Assembly (NCBI GenBank): GCA_022776205.1
Contig: JALFIK010000169.1
Location: forward strand, 1 to 13,073
DNA: 13,073 nucleotides
Reading direction: 5' to 3'
From: Eubacterium sp.
Lineage (GTDB): Bacteria; Bacillota; Clostridia; Lachnospirales; Lachnospiraceae
The position numbers and the translations under genes are program-made. The notes under the pieces are model-generated. The model was not told the origin of the DNA. It made no database searches and saw only the letters and a program-made list of their open reading frames with translations. Shown here piece by piece: positions 1 through 6,011 of this stretch; positions within the stretch are counted from its first letter, which is position 1, and every line of letters starts with the position of its first letter.

Positions 1-1427
1 GCCGGCATGGAAAAATTCTGAGCAGAAATAATCGTAGAAAGAGTGTCCAGACTCAGAAGAGAGTTAATATTCGCACTCTCCTGCGTAGCCTTTTTCGAAT
101 CATCCAGCTGTTTTTCGGCATCATCCAGATTACTCTGTGCAGATTCCATCTGGCTTTTACCGGAAGCAATCTGTGCCTGTCCGGCACCAAATCCCGCTGC
201 TGCCGTATAGCCGCCGGCAATCACCTGAGACTGCTTCTCATCCATTCCCTTCATCTGCTCATTCAGTTTTTTAATGATTGCCTTTTGAACAGTGATCTGG
301 TTTTCCAGTGTGGATAATTCTGAATCAATTTTCGGAAGGCGGACTTCCACCGCATTATAAACCTGTTTCAAAGAATCCAGGCTCAAGTTTGCCACCTGAT
401 CTTTATAGCCATTCTGCTTCATCCACGTAACAAACGCATCAAAATCATCCGGATGATCCAGCGCATCTTTCACAGAAGACGGAATGTTTATTCCCGCCTG
501 CCTGGCAAACTCGCCCATGGAGCTGTTCAGACTTCCAAACATAGTATTGATAGAGGTGTATGTATCTTCCAGTTTGTTGTCTTTATAAGCTTTTTTCTCT
601 GCTTCTAATGCACTCTTATTGGCCTCGAGACTGTTGAGCTGAGCCTCATAAGCCGCCTTCTGCGCCTGTGCTTTGGAAATCTGAGTAGCCGCATCCCCGA
701 TTTTTTTATTGGTATCTTTCTGCGACTGGCTAAGCTTTCCTTCCTGCTCCTCAAGCTTTTCCTTACTTTCAGTAAGAGAAGCCCGGGCATCACTGATCTT
801 CTTTCCCGCCTCTATCAGTTTCTCATTGGCATTACCGAGAATTTTATCATTGATCTTATCAATTTTCTCTTCATTCAGGCGAATCTCCACATGGTCTTCC
901 ACGAGGCCGTTGGCCGACACACTGGCAACACCCTCCTGTCTTTCCAGATATGGTTTCACCACTTTTTTGGTAAAAGTGGAAAGCTCCTTTATGTCCTTTT
1001 CGTCATAATTTACACTGGCATACATGGTCGCCATCATATCGGCACTTAACTCCATGATATTCGGCGTACCACATCCCTCCGGCAGATCAATGGAGTTCGT
1101 CGCCTTTGACACCCGGACAAGAGCCGCTTCCATATTGGTATCCTCTGCAAACTGAATCATTACCATTCCATAGTTATTAGAAGAAGTACTTGCAATCTTC
1201 TCCACGCCATTTACGGTCCCCAGAGTGCTTTCCAGCGGCTCAACCACATCTTTCTCCACTTTTTCCGGAGAAGCTCCCACCTCTGTTGTAACCACCGCCA
1301 TGTATGGCAGTTCCAGTTCCGGCAGAAGATCCGTCTGCATGTCACCAAGACTTACCATTCCGATTACCAGTACGATTACTACGGCTACTACTACAAAATA
1401 CGGTTTTTTTACAAAATACTTCGTCAT
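1..1427 (-). CDS. RND-family efflux transporter permease, N-terminal part (C-terminus beyond window)
   Basis: The frame is open from ATG at 1427 to the window edge, giving 475 codons without a stop. AGGG lies six bases before the ATG. The protein starts with a short cytoplasmic stretch and one membrane segment (about residues 9-28, VVVAVVIVLVIGM). An AcrB/HAE1-like porter domain follows: DLLPELELP, GASPEKVEKDVVEPLE, then a stretch aligning with AcrB PN1/PN2. The PN2 strand (VEIRLNEEKID, about 187-197) is interrupted by about 240 residues rich in Lys, Glu, Gln and Ala with coiled-coil character (about 200-280 and 366-450). The AcrB-like pattern then resumes as TIISAQNFSMPA. RND pumps export drugs, lipids or peptides using the proton gradient. 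A Gram-positive host has no TolC partner. The substrate is unknown. The family call is firm and the function is inferred. Confidence 0.88.
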   Translation of the reverse strand, partial: MTKYFVKKPYFVVVAVVIVLVIGMVSLGDMQTDLLPELELPYMAVVTTEVGASPEKVEKDVVEPLESTLGTVNGVEKIASTSSNNYGMVMIQFAEDTNMEAALVRVSKATNSIDLPEGCGTPNIMELSADMMATMYASVNYDEKDIKELSTFTKKVVKPYLERQEGVASVSANGLVEDHVEIRLNEEKIDKINDKILGNANEKLIEAGKKISDARASLTESKEKLEEQEGKLSQSQKDTNKKIGDAATQISKAQAQKAAYEAQLNSLEANKSALEAEKKAYKDNKLEDTYTSINTMFGSLNSSMGEFARQAGINIPSSVKDALDHPDDFDAFVTWMKQNGYKDQVANLSLDSLKQVYNAVEVRLPKIDSELSTLENQITVQKAIIKKLNEQMKGMDEKQSQVIAGGYTAAAGFGAGQAQIASGKSQMESAQSNLDDAEKQLDDSKKATQESANINSLLSLDTLSTIISAQNFSMP

Positions 1428-1472
1428 ATTTTTCCCTGGCCTTTTCTTTCTTTTTCTTATTCCATAAATTTT

Positions 1473-1501
1473 ATAATACCAAAATTTTCTGGCGAAATCA
1501 A
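1473..1501 (-). promoter_or_regulatory. Probable sigma-A promoter of the RND exporter
   Basis: On the minus strand a TTGATT -35 box (1501-1496) is followed by a 17-base spacer and a TATTAT -10 box (1478-1473). Transcription would start near 1466, about 40 bases before the ATG at 1427. Called by eye from consensus match and spacing. Confidence 0.55.
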
Positions 1502-1554
1502 TTACCAGAAACAGAAAGAGCAACAACAGGTTACTATTTAATCCTTTCGATTTA

Positions 1555-1563
1555 TGATATAAT
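1555..1563 (+). promoter_or_regulatory. Extended -10 promoter of the rRNA methyltransferase gene
   Basis: TGATATAAT is a perfect extended -10 element (TG-N-TATAAT) with no good -35 box at normal spacing. It lies 31 bases before the ATG at 1595, giving a short leader with GGAG ahead of the start. It supports starting the gene at 1595 and not at the upstream in-frame ATG at 1304. Confidence 0.55.
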
Positions 1564-1594
1564 AAGACACATCATAACAGATTGGAGATTATTT

Positions 1595-2737
1595 ATGAAT
1601 CATAGATGTCCATACGAAAAAAAATGTGGCGGTTGCCAGTTTATTCATATTCCTTACAAGGAACAGCTTCAAATCAAACAGGAAAACACGGAAAAACTAC
1701 TAAATCAATTCGGAAAAGTCCTCCCTGTGATCGGCATGAACGATCCATGGCATTACCGCAATAAAGTTCACGGTGTCGTTGCCGGAGACCGGAGGGGAAA
1801 CTGTTTTACCGGAATCTACGAAAACAACAGTCACCGGGCCATCCGGGTGGATTCCTGCCTGATTGAAAATGAACAGGCGGATGCAATCATGAACACCATA
1901 ACCCGCCTGATGAAATCTTTTAAAATGAAACCCTATAATGAAGATACCGGTTATGGATTTCTTCGGCACATTCTGGTACGTACGGGTTATCACACGGGCC
2001 AGATTATGGTTGTTTTAGTGACCGCTTCCCCGGTATTTCCTTCAAAAAACAACTTTGTAAAAGCGCTCAGAAAAGAACATCCGGAAATTACGACTATCGT
2101 GGCAAATGTCAATCATCGGAATACGAGCATGATTCTAGGAGAAAAGCAGCAGGTTTTGTATGGAAAAGGTTTCATCGAAGATGTTCTCTGTGGAAAAACT
2201 TTTCGCATTTCTCCGAAATCCTTTTACCAGATCAATCCGGTGCAAACTGAAATCCTGTACAACACGGCAATGGATTTTGCGTGCCTTACGGGAAAAGAAC
2301 GAATCATCGATGCATACAGCGGAATCGGAACGATCGGAATGGTGGCAAGCGACCATGCCGGAGAAGTCATTTCCGTCGAGCTCAACAAAGAGGCAGTCCG
2401 GGATGCCATAGCAAATGCAAAAAGAAATAATATTAAAAATATTCGTTTTTTTAATGACGACGCCGGTATCTTTATGGAAAAGATGGCAGAAAGAAAAGAA
2501 AAGGCCGATGTAGTTTTCATGGACCCTCCACGAAGCGGAAGTGACAGAAAATTTCTCAATTCCCTGCTTCGCCTTCGTCCGGAGAGAATTGTTTATATCT
2601 CGTGTAATCCGGAAACATTAGCGAGAGATTTAAATTATCTGGAAGGAAACGGTTACCACACGAGAAAAATACAGCCCGTTGATATGTTTCCTTTCACGGT
2701 GCATATCGAATCAGTTGTTTTATTGTCACAACATTGA
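1595..2737 (+). CDS. rlmD: 23S rRNA (uracil-5-)-methyltransferase, TrmA/RlmD family, TRAM-less
   Basis: This 380-residue protein is an S-adenosylmethionine-dependent enzyme that methylates C5 of a uridine, most likely in 23S rRNA. Four cysteines typical of the family's [4Fe-4S] cluster are present: C5, C11 and C14 in CPYEKKCGGC, and C88. The SAM-binding loop is DAYSGIGTIG (239-248). DPPRSG (310-315) and the nucleophile C337 in SCNPETLARDL complete the active site. RlmD and RlmCD proteins usually carry an N-terminal TRAM RNA-binding domain and run to about 430-460 residues; this one begins directly at the Fe-S domain. I chose ATG 1595 because GGAG lies seven to eight bases upstream and the earlier in-frame ATG at 1304 overlaps the divergent RND gene and its promoter. 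Which uridine (U747, U1939 or both, numbered as in E. coli) is modified cannot be told from sequence. Confidence 0.9.
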   Translation: MNHRCPYEKKCGGCQFIHIPYKEQLQIKQENTEKLLNQFGKVLPVIGMNDPWHYRNKVHGVVAGDRRGNCFTGIYENNSHRAIRVDSCLIENEQADAIMNTITRLMKSFKMKPYNEDTGYGFLRHILVRTGYHTGQIMVVLVTASPVFPSKNNFVKALRKEHPEITTIVANVNHRNTSMILGEKQQVLYGKGFIEDVLCGKTFRISPKSFYQINPVQTEILYNTAMDFACLTGKERIIDAYSGIGTIGMVASDHAGEVISVELNKEAVRDAIANAKRNNIKNIRFFNDDAGIFMEKMAERKEKADVVFMDPPRSGSDRKFLNSLLRLRPERIVYISCNPETLARDLNYLEGNGYHTRKIQPVDMFPFTVHIESVVLLSQH

Positions 2738-2743
2738 TATAAT
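2715..2743 (+). promoter_or_regulatory. Orphan promoter-like sequence at the 3' end of rlmD
   Basis: A TTGTTT box (2715-2720), a 17-base spacer and TATAAT (2738-2743) preceded by TGA form a well-spaced promoter with an extended -10, spanning the rlmD stop codon. It points toward the hairpin at 2802-2830 and then antisense into nifU. No plus-strand gene follows. It may be fortuitous in AT-rich DNA. Confidence 0.35.
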
Positions 2744-2789
2744 ACTAAATATGAGAAGATACGAAAAAAGTACTATTTTCCCTTCTCCT

Positions 2790-2830
2790 GAAAACAAAAT
2801 ACCGCACGGATGATTTTCTCATCTGTGCGG
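2790..2830 (-). terminator. Intrinsic terminator of nifSU
   Basis: A 12-bp stem (2802-2813 with 2819-2830, one G-U pair, five-base loop TTTTC) lies 28 bases after the nifU stop. On the minus strand the stem is followed by TATTTTGTTTT, a usable U-rich tail. On the plus strand the tail is less uniform (CATTCTTCTCTT), so it may also end rlmD transcripts, less efficiently. Confidence 0.75.
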
Positions 2831-2857
2831 CATTCTTCTCTTAACCCTGTTCTTATT

Positions 2858-3289
2858 TTAATGTTCGTCTCCGCAGGTCGGACAGGCACCCGGCGCAAAT
2901 TTAGCCTCATCGTACTCAATTCCGTTTTTATCATAGTAATCCTTTACTGCGGCTTTCACTGCTTCTTCTGCAAGTACGGAGCAGTGAATCTTGTGAGTTG
3001 GCAGTCCGTCTAAGGCTTCCACAACCGCCTTATTGGATAATTCCAGTGCCTCGTCAATCGGTTTACCTTTAATCATCTCCGTCGCCATGGAACTGCTGGC
3101 AATCGCGGAACCACAACCAAATGTATTGAATTTAACATCTTCAATAATTCCGTCTTTTACCTTGATATACATCTTCATGATATCACCACATTTTGCATTA
3201 CCAACTTCACCGATCCCGTCTGCATCCTCCATCTTTCCAAGATTTCTCGGATTGCGGAAATGATCCATTACTTTTTCACTATATAACAT
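2858..3289 (-). CDS. nifU: NifU/IscU-type Fe-S cluster assembly scaffold
   Basis: A 143-residue scaffold on which sulfur from the cysteine desulfurase and iron are assembled into Fe-S clusters. The three cluster cysteines are C34 (GNAKCGD), C59 (FGCGSA) and C103 (IHCSVLAEEA), and the conserved Asp is D36. LPTHKIHCS resembles the IscU LPPVK chaperone-contact region in position but not letter for letter. The C-terminus carries an extra CxxC pair (C136, C139 in ACPTCGDEH) that classic IscU lacks. The start at 3289 (MLYSEKV) has GGGAG nine bases upstream; an in-frame ATG at 3310 would add seven unconserved residues. The gene overlaps the end of nifS by 11 bases, so translation is probably coupled. 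No mnmA follows, although that gene often accompanies this set in Clostridia. Confidence 0.94.
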   Translation of the reverse strand: MLYSEKVMDHFRNPRNLGKMEDADGIGEVGNAKCGDIMKMYIKVKDGIIEDVKFNTFGCGSAIASSSMATEMIKGKPIDEALELSNKAVVEALDGLPTHKIHCSVLAEEAVKAAVKDYYDKNGIEYDEAKFAPGACPTCGDEH

Positions 3290-4466
3290 GTTTTCTTTCT
3301 CCCTTCTCAAGCTCTTCCCAAACCGGTGAAATGTTTCTCAGATAGGAAACAATTCCCGGAATTTCTTTGATCATATATTCCACCTGCTCCGGTGTATTTT
3401 CCTCACACAAAGTAAGGCGTAAGGAACCATGTGCCACTTCATGAGGAAGTCCGATTGCCAGTAAAACGTGGCTCGGATCCAGGGAACCGGACGTGCATGC
3501 ACTTCCGGATGAAGCTGCAATTCCCTTCTCATCGAGTAATAATAACAGGGATTCCCCCTCAATTCCCTCAAAACAGAAATTCACATTGCCCGGAAGTCTC
3601 TTCACCGGATCTCCATTCAGACGGGAATGAGGAATCTGAGAAAGGCCCTCGATCAGTCTGTCTCTCATTGCAGTTACCTTAGGAGAAACTTTTTCCATAT
3701 TTGCCACTGCATCCTTTAATGCGGCCGCCATACCAACGATGGCCGGAATATTCTCCGTGCCGGCTCTTCTTCCTCTCTCCTGGGCACCACCCTCAATCAG
3801 GTTGAGCAGCGGAACACCCTTCCTTACATAGAGAACCCCAACGCCTTTCGGTCCATGAAATTTATGTCCGGAAAGAGACAGCATATCAATCTTCTGCTCA
3901 TGGACGTTAATCGGAACATGACCGACTGCCTGAACAGCATCGGTATGGAAAGTTACTTTCTTCTCTTTACAGATCTGTGCAATCTCATTAATCGGCTGAA
4001 GAGAACCAATCTCATTATTCGCATACATAATCGTTACTAATGCGGTATCTTCACGGATTGCTTTCTCCACATCAGCAGGATCCACAATACCGTTTTCCCC
4101 TACATCAAGTAAGGTCACTTCAAAACCTTCCTTCTCAAGCTTATTGAGAGTATGAAGGACGGCATGATGTTCAATTTTCGTGGAAATCAGATGTTTCTTT
4201 CCCTTTCTTGCACCGAAAAGTGCAGCGGAACGAATTGCCTGATTATCTGCCTCACTTCCCCCGGATGTAAAATAAATCTCATTAAAATCTGCTCCCAGTA
4301 CCTCTGCCACATCCTCTCTGGCCTTCTGCAGCACTTCTGCTGCCTTCTGACCGATGGAATGAAGGCTTGACGGATTTCCGTATACCTCATTCATACATTT
4401 TGTCATGGCATCTATTGCAACGGGACTCATCTTTGTAGTTGCCGCATTATCTGCATAAATATACAT
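3279..4466 (-). CDS. nifS: Cysteine desulfurase NifS/IscS family
   Basis: A 395-residue pyridoxal-phosphate enzyme that turns L-cysteine into alanine plus a persulfide, the sulfur donor for Fe-S clusters and probably for tRNA thiolation. It has the class V aminotransferase signature. IEHHAV (98-103) stacks on PLP, HTDAVQA has the PLP-contacting D176, SLSGHKFHGPKG holds the Schiff-base lysine K202, and AASSGSACTSGS holds the catalytic cysteine C324 on a mobile loop. Length and N-terminus (MYIYADNAATTKMSP) match group I desulfurases of the NifS/IscS type, not SufS. ATG 4466 has GAGG eight bases upstream. It is first in a two-gene unit with nifU, has its own consensus promoter, and is likely repressed by the IscR protein encoded just upstream through the operator at 4494-4516. 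Confidence 0.95.
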   Translation of the reverse strand: MYIYADNAATTKMSPVAIDAMTKCMNEVYGNPSSLHSIGQKAAEVLQKAREDVAEVLGADFNEIYFTSGGSEADNQAIRSAALFGARKGKKHLISTKIEHHAVLHTLNKLEKEGFEVTLLDVGENGIVDPADVEKAIREDTALVTIMYANNEIGSLQPINEIAQICKEKKVTFHTDAVQAVGHVPINVHEQKIDMLSLSGHKFHGPKGVGVLYVRKGVPLLNLIEGGAQERGRRAGTENIPAIVGMAAALKDAVANMEKVSPKVTAMRDRLIEGLSQIPHSRLNGDPVKRLPGNVNFCFEGIEGESLLLLLDEKGIAASSGSACTSGSLDPSHVLLAIGLPHEVAHGSLRLTLCEENTPEQVEYMIKEIPGIVSYLRNISPVWEELEKGERKHVI

Positions 4467-4493
4467 GAATTCACCCTCTTCTTTCTATTTTTA

Positions 4494-4516
4494 AATCCTA
4501 TCTTTTTTATAGGATT
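4494..4516. promoter_or_regulatory. Palindromic operator at the nifS start site (probable IscR site)
   Basis: AATCCTA and TAGGATT form a perfect 7-bp inverted repeat separated by nine bases. It overlaps the -10 box and covers the expected transcription start of nifS. The iscR promoter carries the same TCCTA-N9-TAGGA core with identical spacing, which is the main reason for calling it an IscR operator. Assignment to IscR is inference. Confidence 0.65.
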
Positions 4517-4542
4517 ATATATCCTTTCCACAGGTCTGTCAA
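4514..4542 (-). promoter_or_regulatory. Perfect-consensus sigma-A promoter of nifSU
   Basis: On the minus strand TTGACA (4542-4537), a 17-base spacer and TATAAT (4519-4514) match the consensus exactly. Transcription should begin near 4507, leaving about 40 bases before the nifS ATG. Such a strong promoter fits a unit held down by a repressor and released when Fe-S demand rises. Confidence 0.85.
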
Positions 4543-4555
4543 TAGCATTTTCCCA

Positions 4556-4615
4556 CAAAAATTTCCGATATCCTGTTTTCTGTCATTTTCCCAGACAGGC
4601 AGGATACCGGAAATT
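4556..4615 (-). terminator. Terminator between iscR and nifS
   Basis: A long stem pairs 4560-4567 with 4608-4615 (8 bp) and, after one A-C mismatch, 4569-4575 with 4600-4606 (7 bp). Inside is a smaller CTGTC/GACAG hairpin. On the minus strand it starts eight bases after the iscR stop and ends in a short U tract (TTTT, then G). It separates iscR transcripts from the independently promoted nifSU unit, possibly with some read-through. Confidence 0.7.
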
Positions 4616-4622
4616 ATTTTCT

Positions 4623-5033
4623 TTACACTTTTCCTTTCAGTAAATCTTCCAGGCTGACATTTTCCAGATATTCATCGATCATCCCATCCAGCTTCTGCCA
4701 CATGGGAAGCGTGATACAGCCTCCCGCTTTCTCACAGTTGACCATACCGCCCTCAATGCAGTTTACGGGAGATAAAGTACGTTCCGTAAGCTTTAAAATT
4801 GCACCGATACTGCACTCGGAAGGATCTTTGGCGAGACGATATCCGCCCTTTTTTCCCCGGCCACTTACCAGAAGTCCTCCCTTGTGAAGAAGACTGACAA
4901 TCATCTCCAGATACTTCATGGAGATATTCTGCCGGTTCGCGATCTCTTTCAGAGGAATTAATTCCCCGTTGTTATTCTGAGCCAGATCAATCATTACCCG
5001 AAGGGCATACCGGCCTTTTGACGAAATCATCAT
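4623..5033 (-). CDS. iscR: IscR-like Rrf2-family Fe-S sensing repressor
   Basis: A 136-residue transcription regulator. Residues 1-65 form the Rrf2 winged helix (MISSKGRYALRVMIDLA at the start, ISMKYLEMIVSLL as recognition region, GRGKKGGYRLA as wing). Three cysteines, C92, C100 and C106, lie where E. coli IscR has its [2Fe-2S] ligands C92, C98 and C104, so cluster binding is very likely; a fourth, C74, lies outside this group. IscR reports Fe-S status and represses the isc genes when its cluster is loaded. Location directly upstream of nifS and a palindrome over its own promoter support autoregulation and control of nifSU. Two adjacent ATGs (5033, 5030) are possible; GGAGG is nine bases before the first. 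CymR-type Rrf2 proteins lack this cysteine triad, which argues against a cysteine-metabolism regulator. Confidence 0.9.
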   Translation of the reverse strand: MMISSKGRYALRVMIDLAQNNNGELIPLKEIANRQNISMKYLEMIVSLLHKGGLLVSGRGKKGGYRLAKDPSECSIGAILKLTERTLSPVNCIEGGMVNCEKAGGCITLPMWQKLDGMIDEYLENVSLEDLLKGKV

Positions 5034-5048
5034 AACTTCCTACCTCCT

Positions 5049-5073
5049 AATTCCTAATAATACTATAGGAATT
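5049..5073. promoter_or_regulatory. Palindromic operator over the iscR promoter
   Basis: AATTCCTA and TAGGAATT form a perfect 8-bp inverted repeat with a nine-base centre that contains the iscR -10 box. The 25-bp length is similar to cluster-bound IscR sites known in enterobacteria, though the letters differ. Its core matches the palindrome at nifS (4494-4516). Binding here would block RNA polymerase, giving negative autoregulation. Confidence 0.7.
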
Positions 5074-5085
5074 AAAAAATAACAA
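5057..5085 (-). promoter_or_regulatory. Promoter of iscR
   Basis: On the minus strand TTGTTA (5085-5080), a 17-base spacer and TATTAT (5062-5057). The start would fall near 5050, leaving a very short leader made almost entirely of the ribosome binding region (GGAGG). Confidence 0.7.
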
Positions 5086-5103
5086 GGGGGATTTCCTGAT
5101 TTT

Positions 5104-5143
5104 GAAAAGAAACAGCGGCACTGTGCATATCCCGGTAATATGC
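5104..5143 (-). terminator. Possible terminator of the small secreted protein gene
   Basis: Just after the stop at 5147, GCATAT/ATATGC (5125-5130 with 5138-5143, seven-base loop) forms one hairpin and ACAG/CTGT (5112-5115 with 5121-5124) a second. On the minus strand TTTCTTTTC follows. Both stems are short, so this is a weak call. Confidence 0.4.
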
Positions 5144-5146
5144 CGG

Positions 5147-5758
5147 TTATTTTGCCTTCTCGAGTTTCTCCATATTTGTCTCAAAATTTGCCAGCATCAC
5201 ATTAATTAATTTTCCGGATGCCTTTTCTATTTTCCAGCAGGATTTTGTTTTCACAAAGCGAATCGTCAGAGTCTGTGTCCGGTATTTTTTGTATTTTACC
5301 CCTTTCATTGACTGACCGAGCATTGCATTAAATGTCTTCAATATCTGCTGATCTGACATATGTTCTAAATCCAGCTTTCCTTTTATCAAATAATCCAGAA
5401 CAACCTGATAGAAATTAATGATAAAATCTTCCCCATTCATATAACGAAATTTCACTTTAACATCCGCTTTTTTCCCTTTTACCTTCGTGGAAAGTATCTT
5501 AATCTGCATCTTGCTGCCACATTTTTTAAAATATTTCCGGCCATTCGGCAAGGCATACATCATCTCGACATCTGATACACTCTTGTCCCATTTTTTCACA
5601 TAACGTTTCATTCCTTTGTAATCAAACTGCTTCATTTCCTTAAAAAATGCCTTCTCTGAAGCCGCAAGGCTTTTTCCGGCAGCCTCTGTCTCCACAGCCG
5701 GAATCAGGGCAGACACAAAAAGCAGCATGGATAATAATACAGCATAGAACTTTTTCAT
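5147..5758 (-). CDS. Secreted protein of unknown function, possibly NTF2-like
   Basis: This 203-residue protein has a clear signal peptide: KK at 2-3, a hydrophobic core (about 5-21) and an Ala-rich end (VETEAAG), with cleavage likely around residue 26 or 27. There is no lipobox. The mature part is basic and rich in Lys, Phe and Tyr, begins with a helical stretch (AASEKAFFKEMKQFDYKGMKRYVKKW) and continues with alternating strands (MQIKILSTKV, KADVKVKFRYM, TLTIRFVKTKSCWKIE). That helix-then-sheet order, ending in a Trp-containing strand, resembles NTF2-like secreted proteins such as the DUF4878 or DUF5105 groups, but I cannot place it firmly. AGGAGG six bases before ATG 5758 supports the start. 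It is a single-gene unit, divergent from the MATE exporter. Two cysteines remain in the mature chain (in KKCGSK and KSCWKI). No function is assigned. Confidence 0.8.
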   Translation of the reverse strand: MKKFYAVLLSMLLFVSALIPAVETEAAGKSLAASEKAFFKEMKQFDYKGMKRYVKKWDKSVSDVEMMYALPNGRKYFKKCGSKMQIKILSTKVKGKKADVKVKFRYMNGEDFIINFYQVVLDYLIKGKLDLEHMSDQQILKTFNAMLGQSMKGVKYKKYRTQTLTIRFVKTKSCWKIEKASGKLINVMLANFETNMEKLEKAK

Positions 5759-5800
5759 AATACTCCTCCTCTTTTCTCTTTACAGGTTATAATATATATA

Positions 5801-5809
5801 AATATAACA
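5801..5809 (-). promoter_or_regulatory. Possible extended -10 element for the secreted protein gene
   Basis: On the minus strand TGTTATATT fits TG-N-TATATT with no convincing -35 box. The surrounding DNA (5785-5810) is nearly all A and T, so matches by chance are likely. Confidence 0.3.
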
Positions 5810-5863
5810 TATGATCCGTTATTTGGACACCATAAAACTCAGATATAACGCAGTTAAAATATC

Positions 5864-5892
5864 TTGACAAGCGCCCTTTTTCTCTTTATAAT
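5864..5892 (+). promoter_or_regulatory. Perfect-consensus sigma-A promoter of the MATE exporter leader
   Basis: TTGACA (5864-5869), a 17-base spacer and TATAAT (5887-5892) match consensus exactly. The start is expected near 5899, about 130 bases before the coding region. The pairing of so strong a promoter with the terminator-like hairpin that follows points to control after initiation. Confidence 0.85.
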
Positions 5893-5925
5893 ACACTGCG
5901 GAATAAAATAATTTGTCAAACCAGT

Positions 5926-5983
5926 AAGACTATAGATTTTTCTGTTTCTGATTTACAAACAGATGGAGTCTATAGTCTTTTTT
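5926..5983 (+). terminator. Terminator-like hairpin in the 5' leader of the MATE exporter (attenuator candidate)
   Basis: Positions 5926-5935 pair with 5970-5979 (10 bp, core GACTATAG/CTATAGTC). Pairing continues through A-T and G-U pairs (5936-5940 with 5965-5969), a one-base bulge at 5964, and a 7-bp stem (5941-5947 with 5957-5963) around a nine-base loop. Six Ts (5978-5983) follow at the base of the stem. This is a classic intrinsic terminator shape placed between a strong promoter and the start codon. It could terminate most transcripts unless a signal prevents folding, or it could end a small RNA of about 85 nt. Confidence 0.7.
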
Positions 5984-6011
5984 CATGAAAAAATCACTTT
6001 GCAAAAAAGAC
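5975..6011 (+). other. Alternative leader pairing competing with the attenuator stem
   Basis: GTCTTTTTT (5975-5983) can pair perfectly over 9 bp with AAAAAAGAC (6003-6011). The first strand is the 3' arm and U tract of the terminator hairpin; the second abuts the Shine-Dalgarno sequence (6015-6020). A shorter TTTTTT-CATG-AAAAAA hairpin (5978-5993) is also possible. The overlap makes these mutually exclusive folds. Functional meaning is inferred. Confidence 0.4.

Noticed and set aside
709..1008. A 99-codon plus-strand open frame
   Set aside because: It is antisense to the coiled-coil part of the RND gene, and its Ser/Phe-rich translation mirrors the Lys/Glu-rich real frame.
1304..1594. In-frame N-terminal extension of rlmD by 97 codons
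   Set aside because: It overlaps the RND start codon and both promoters, has no family resemblance, and a good ribosome binding site serves ATG 1595.
2750..2812. A 20-codon open frame after rlmD
   Set aside because: No ribosome binding site, and its stop lies in the terminator stem.
3290..3310. Longer nifU start giving seven extra residues
   Set aside because: The conserved protein begins at MLYSEKV, and GGGAG sits at proper distance from 3289.
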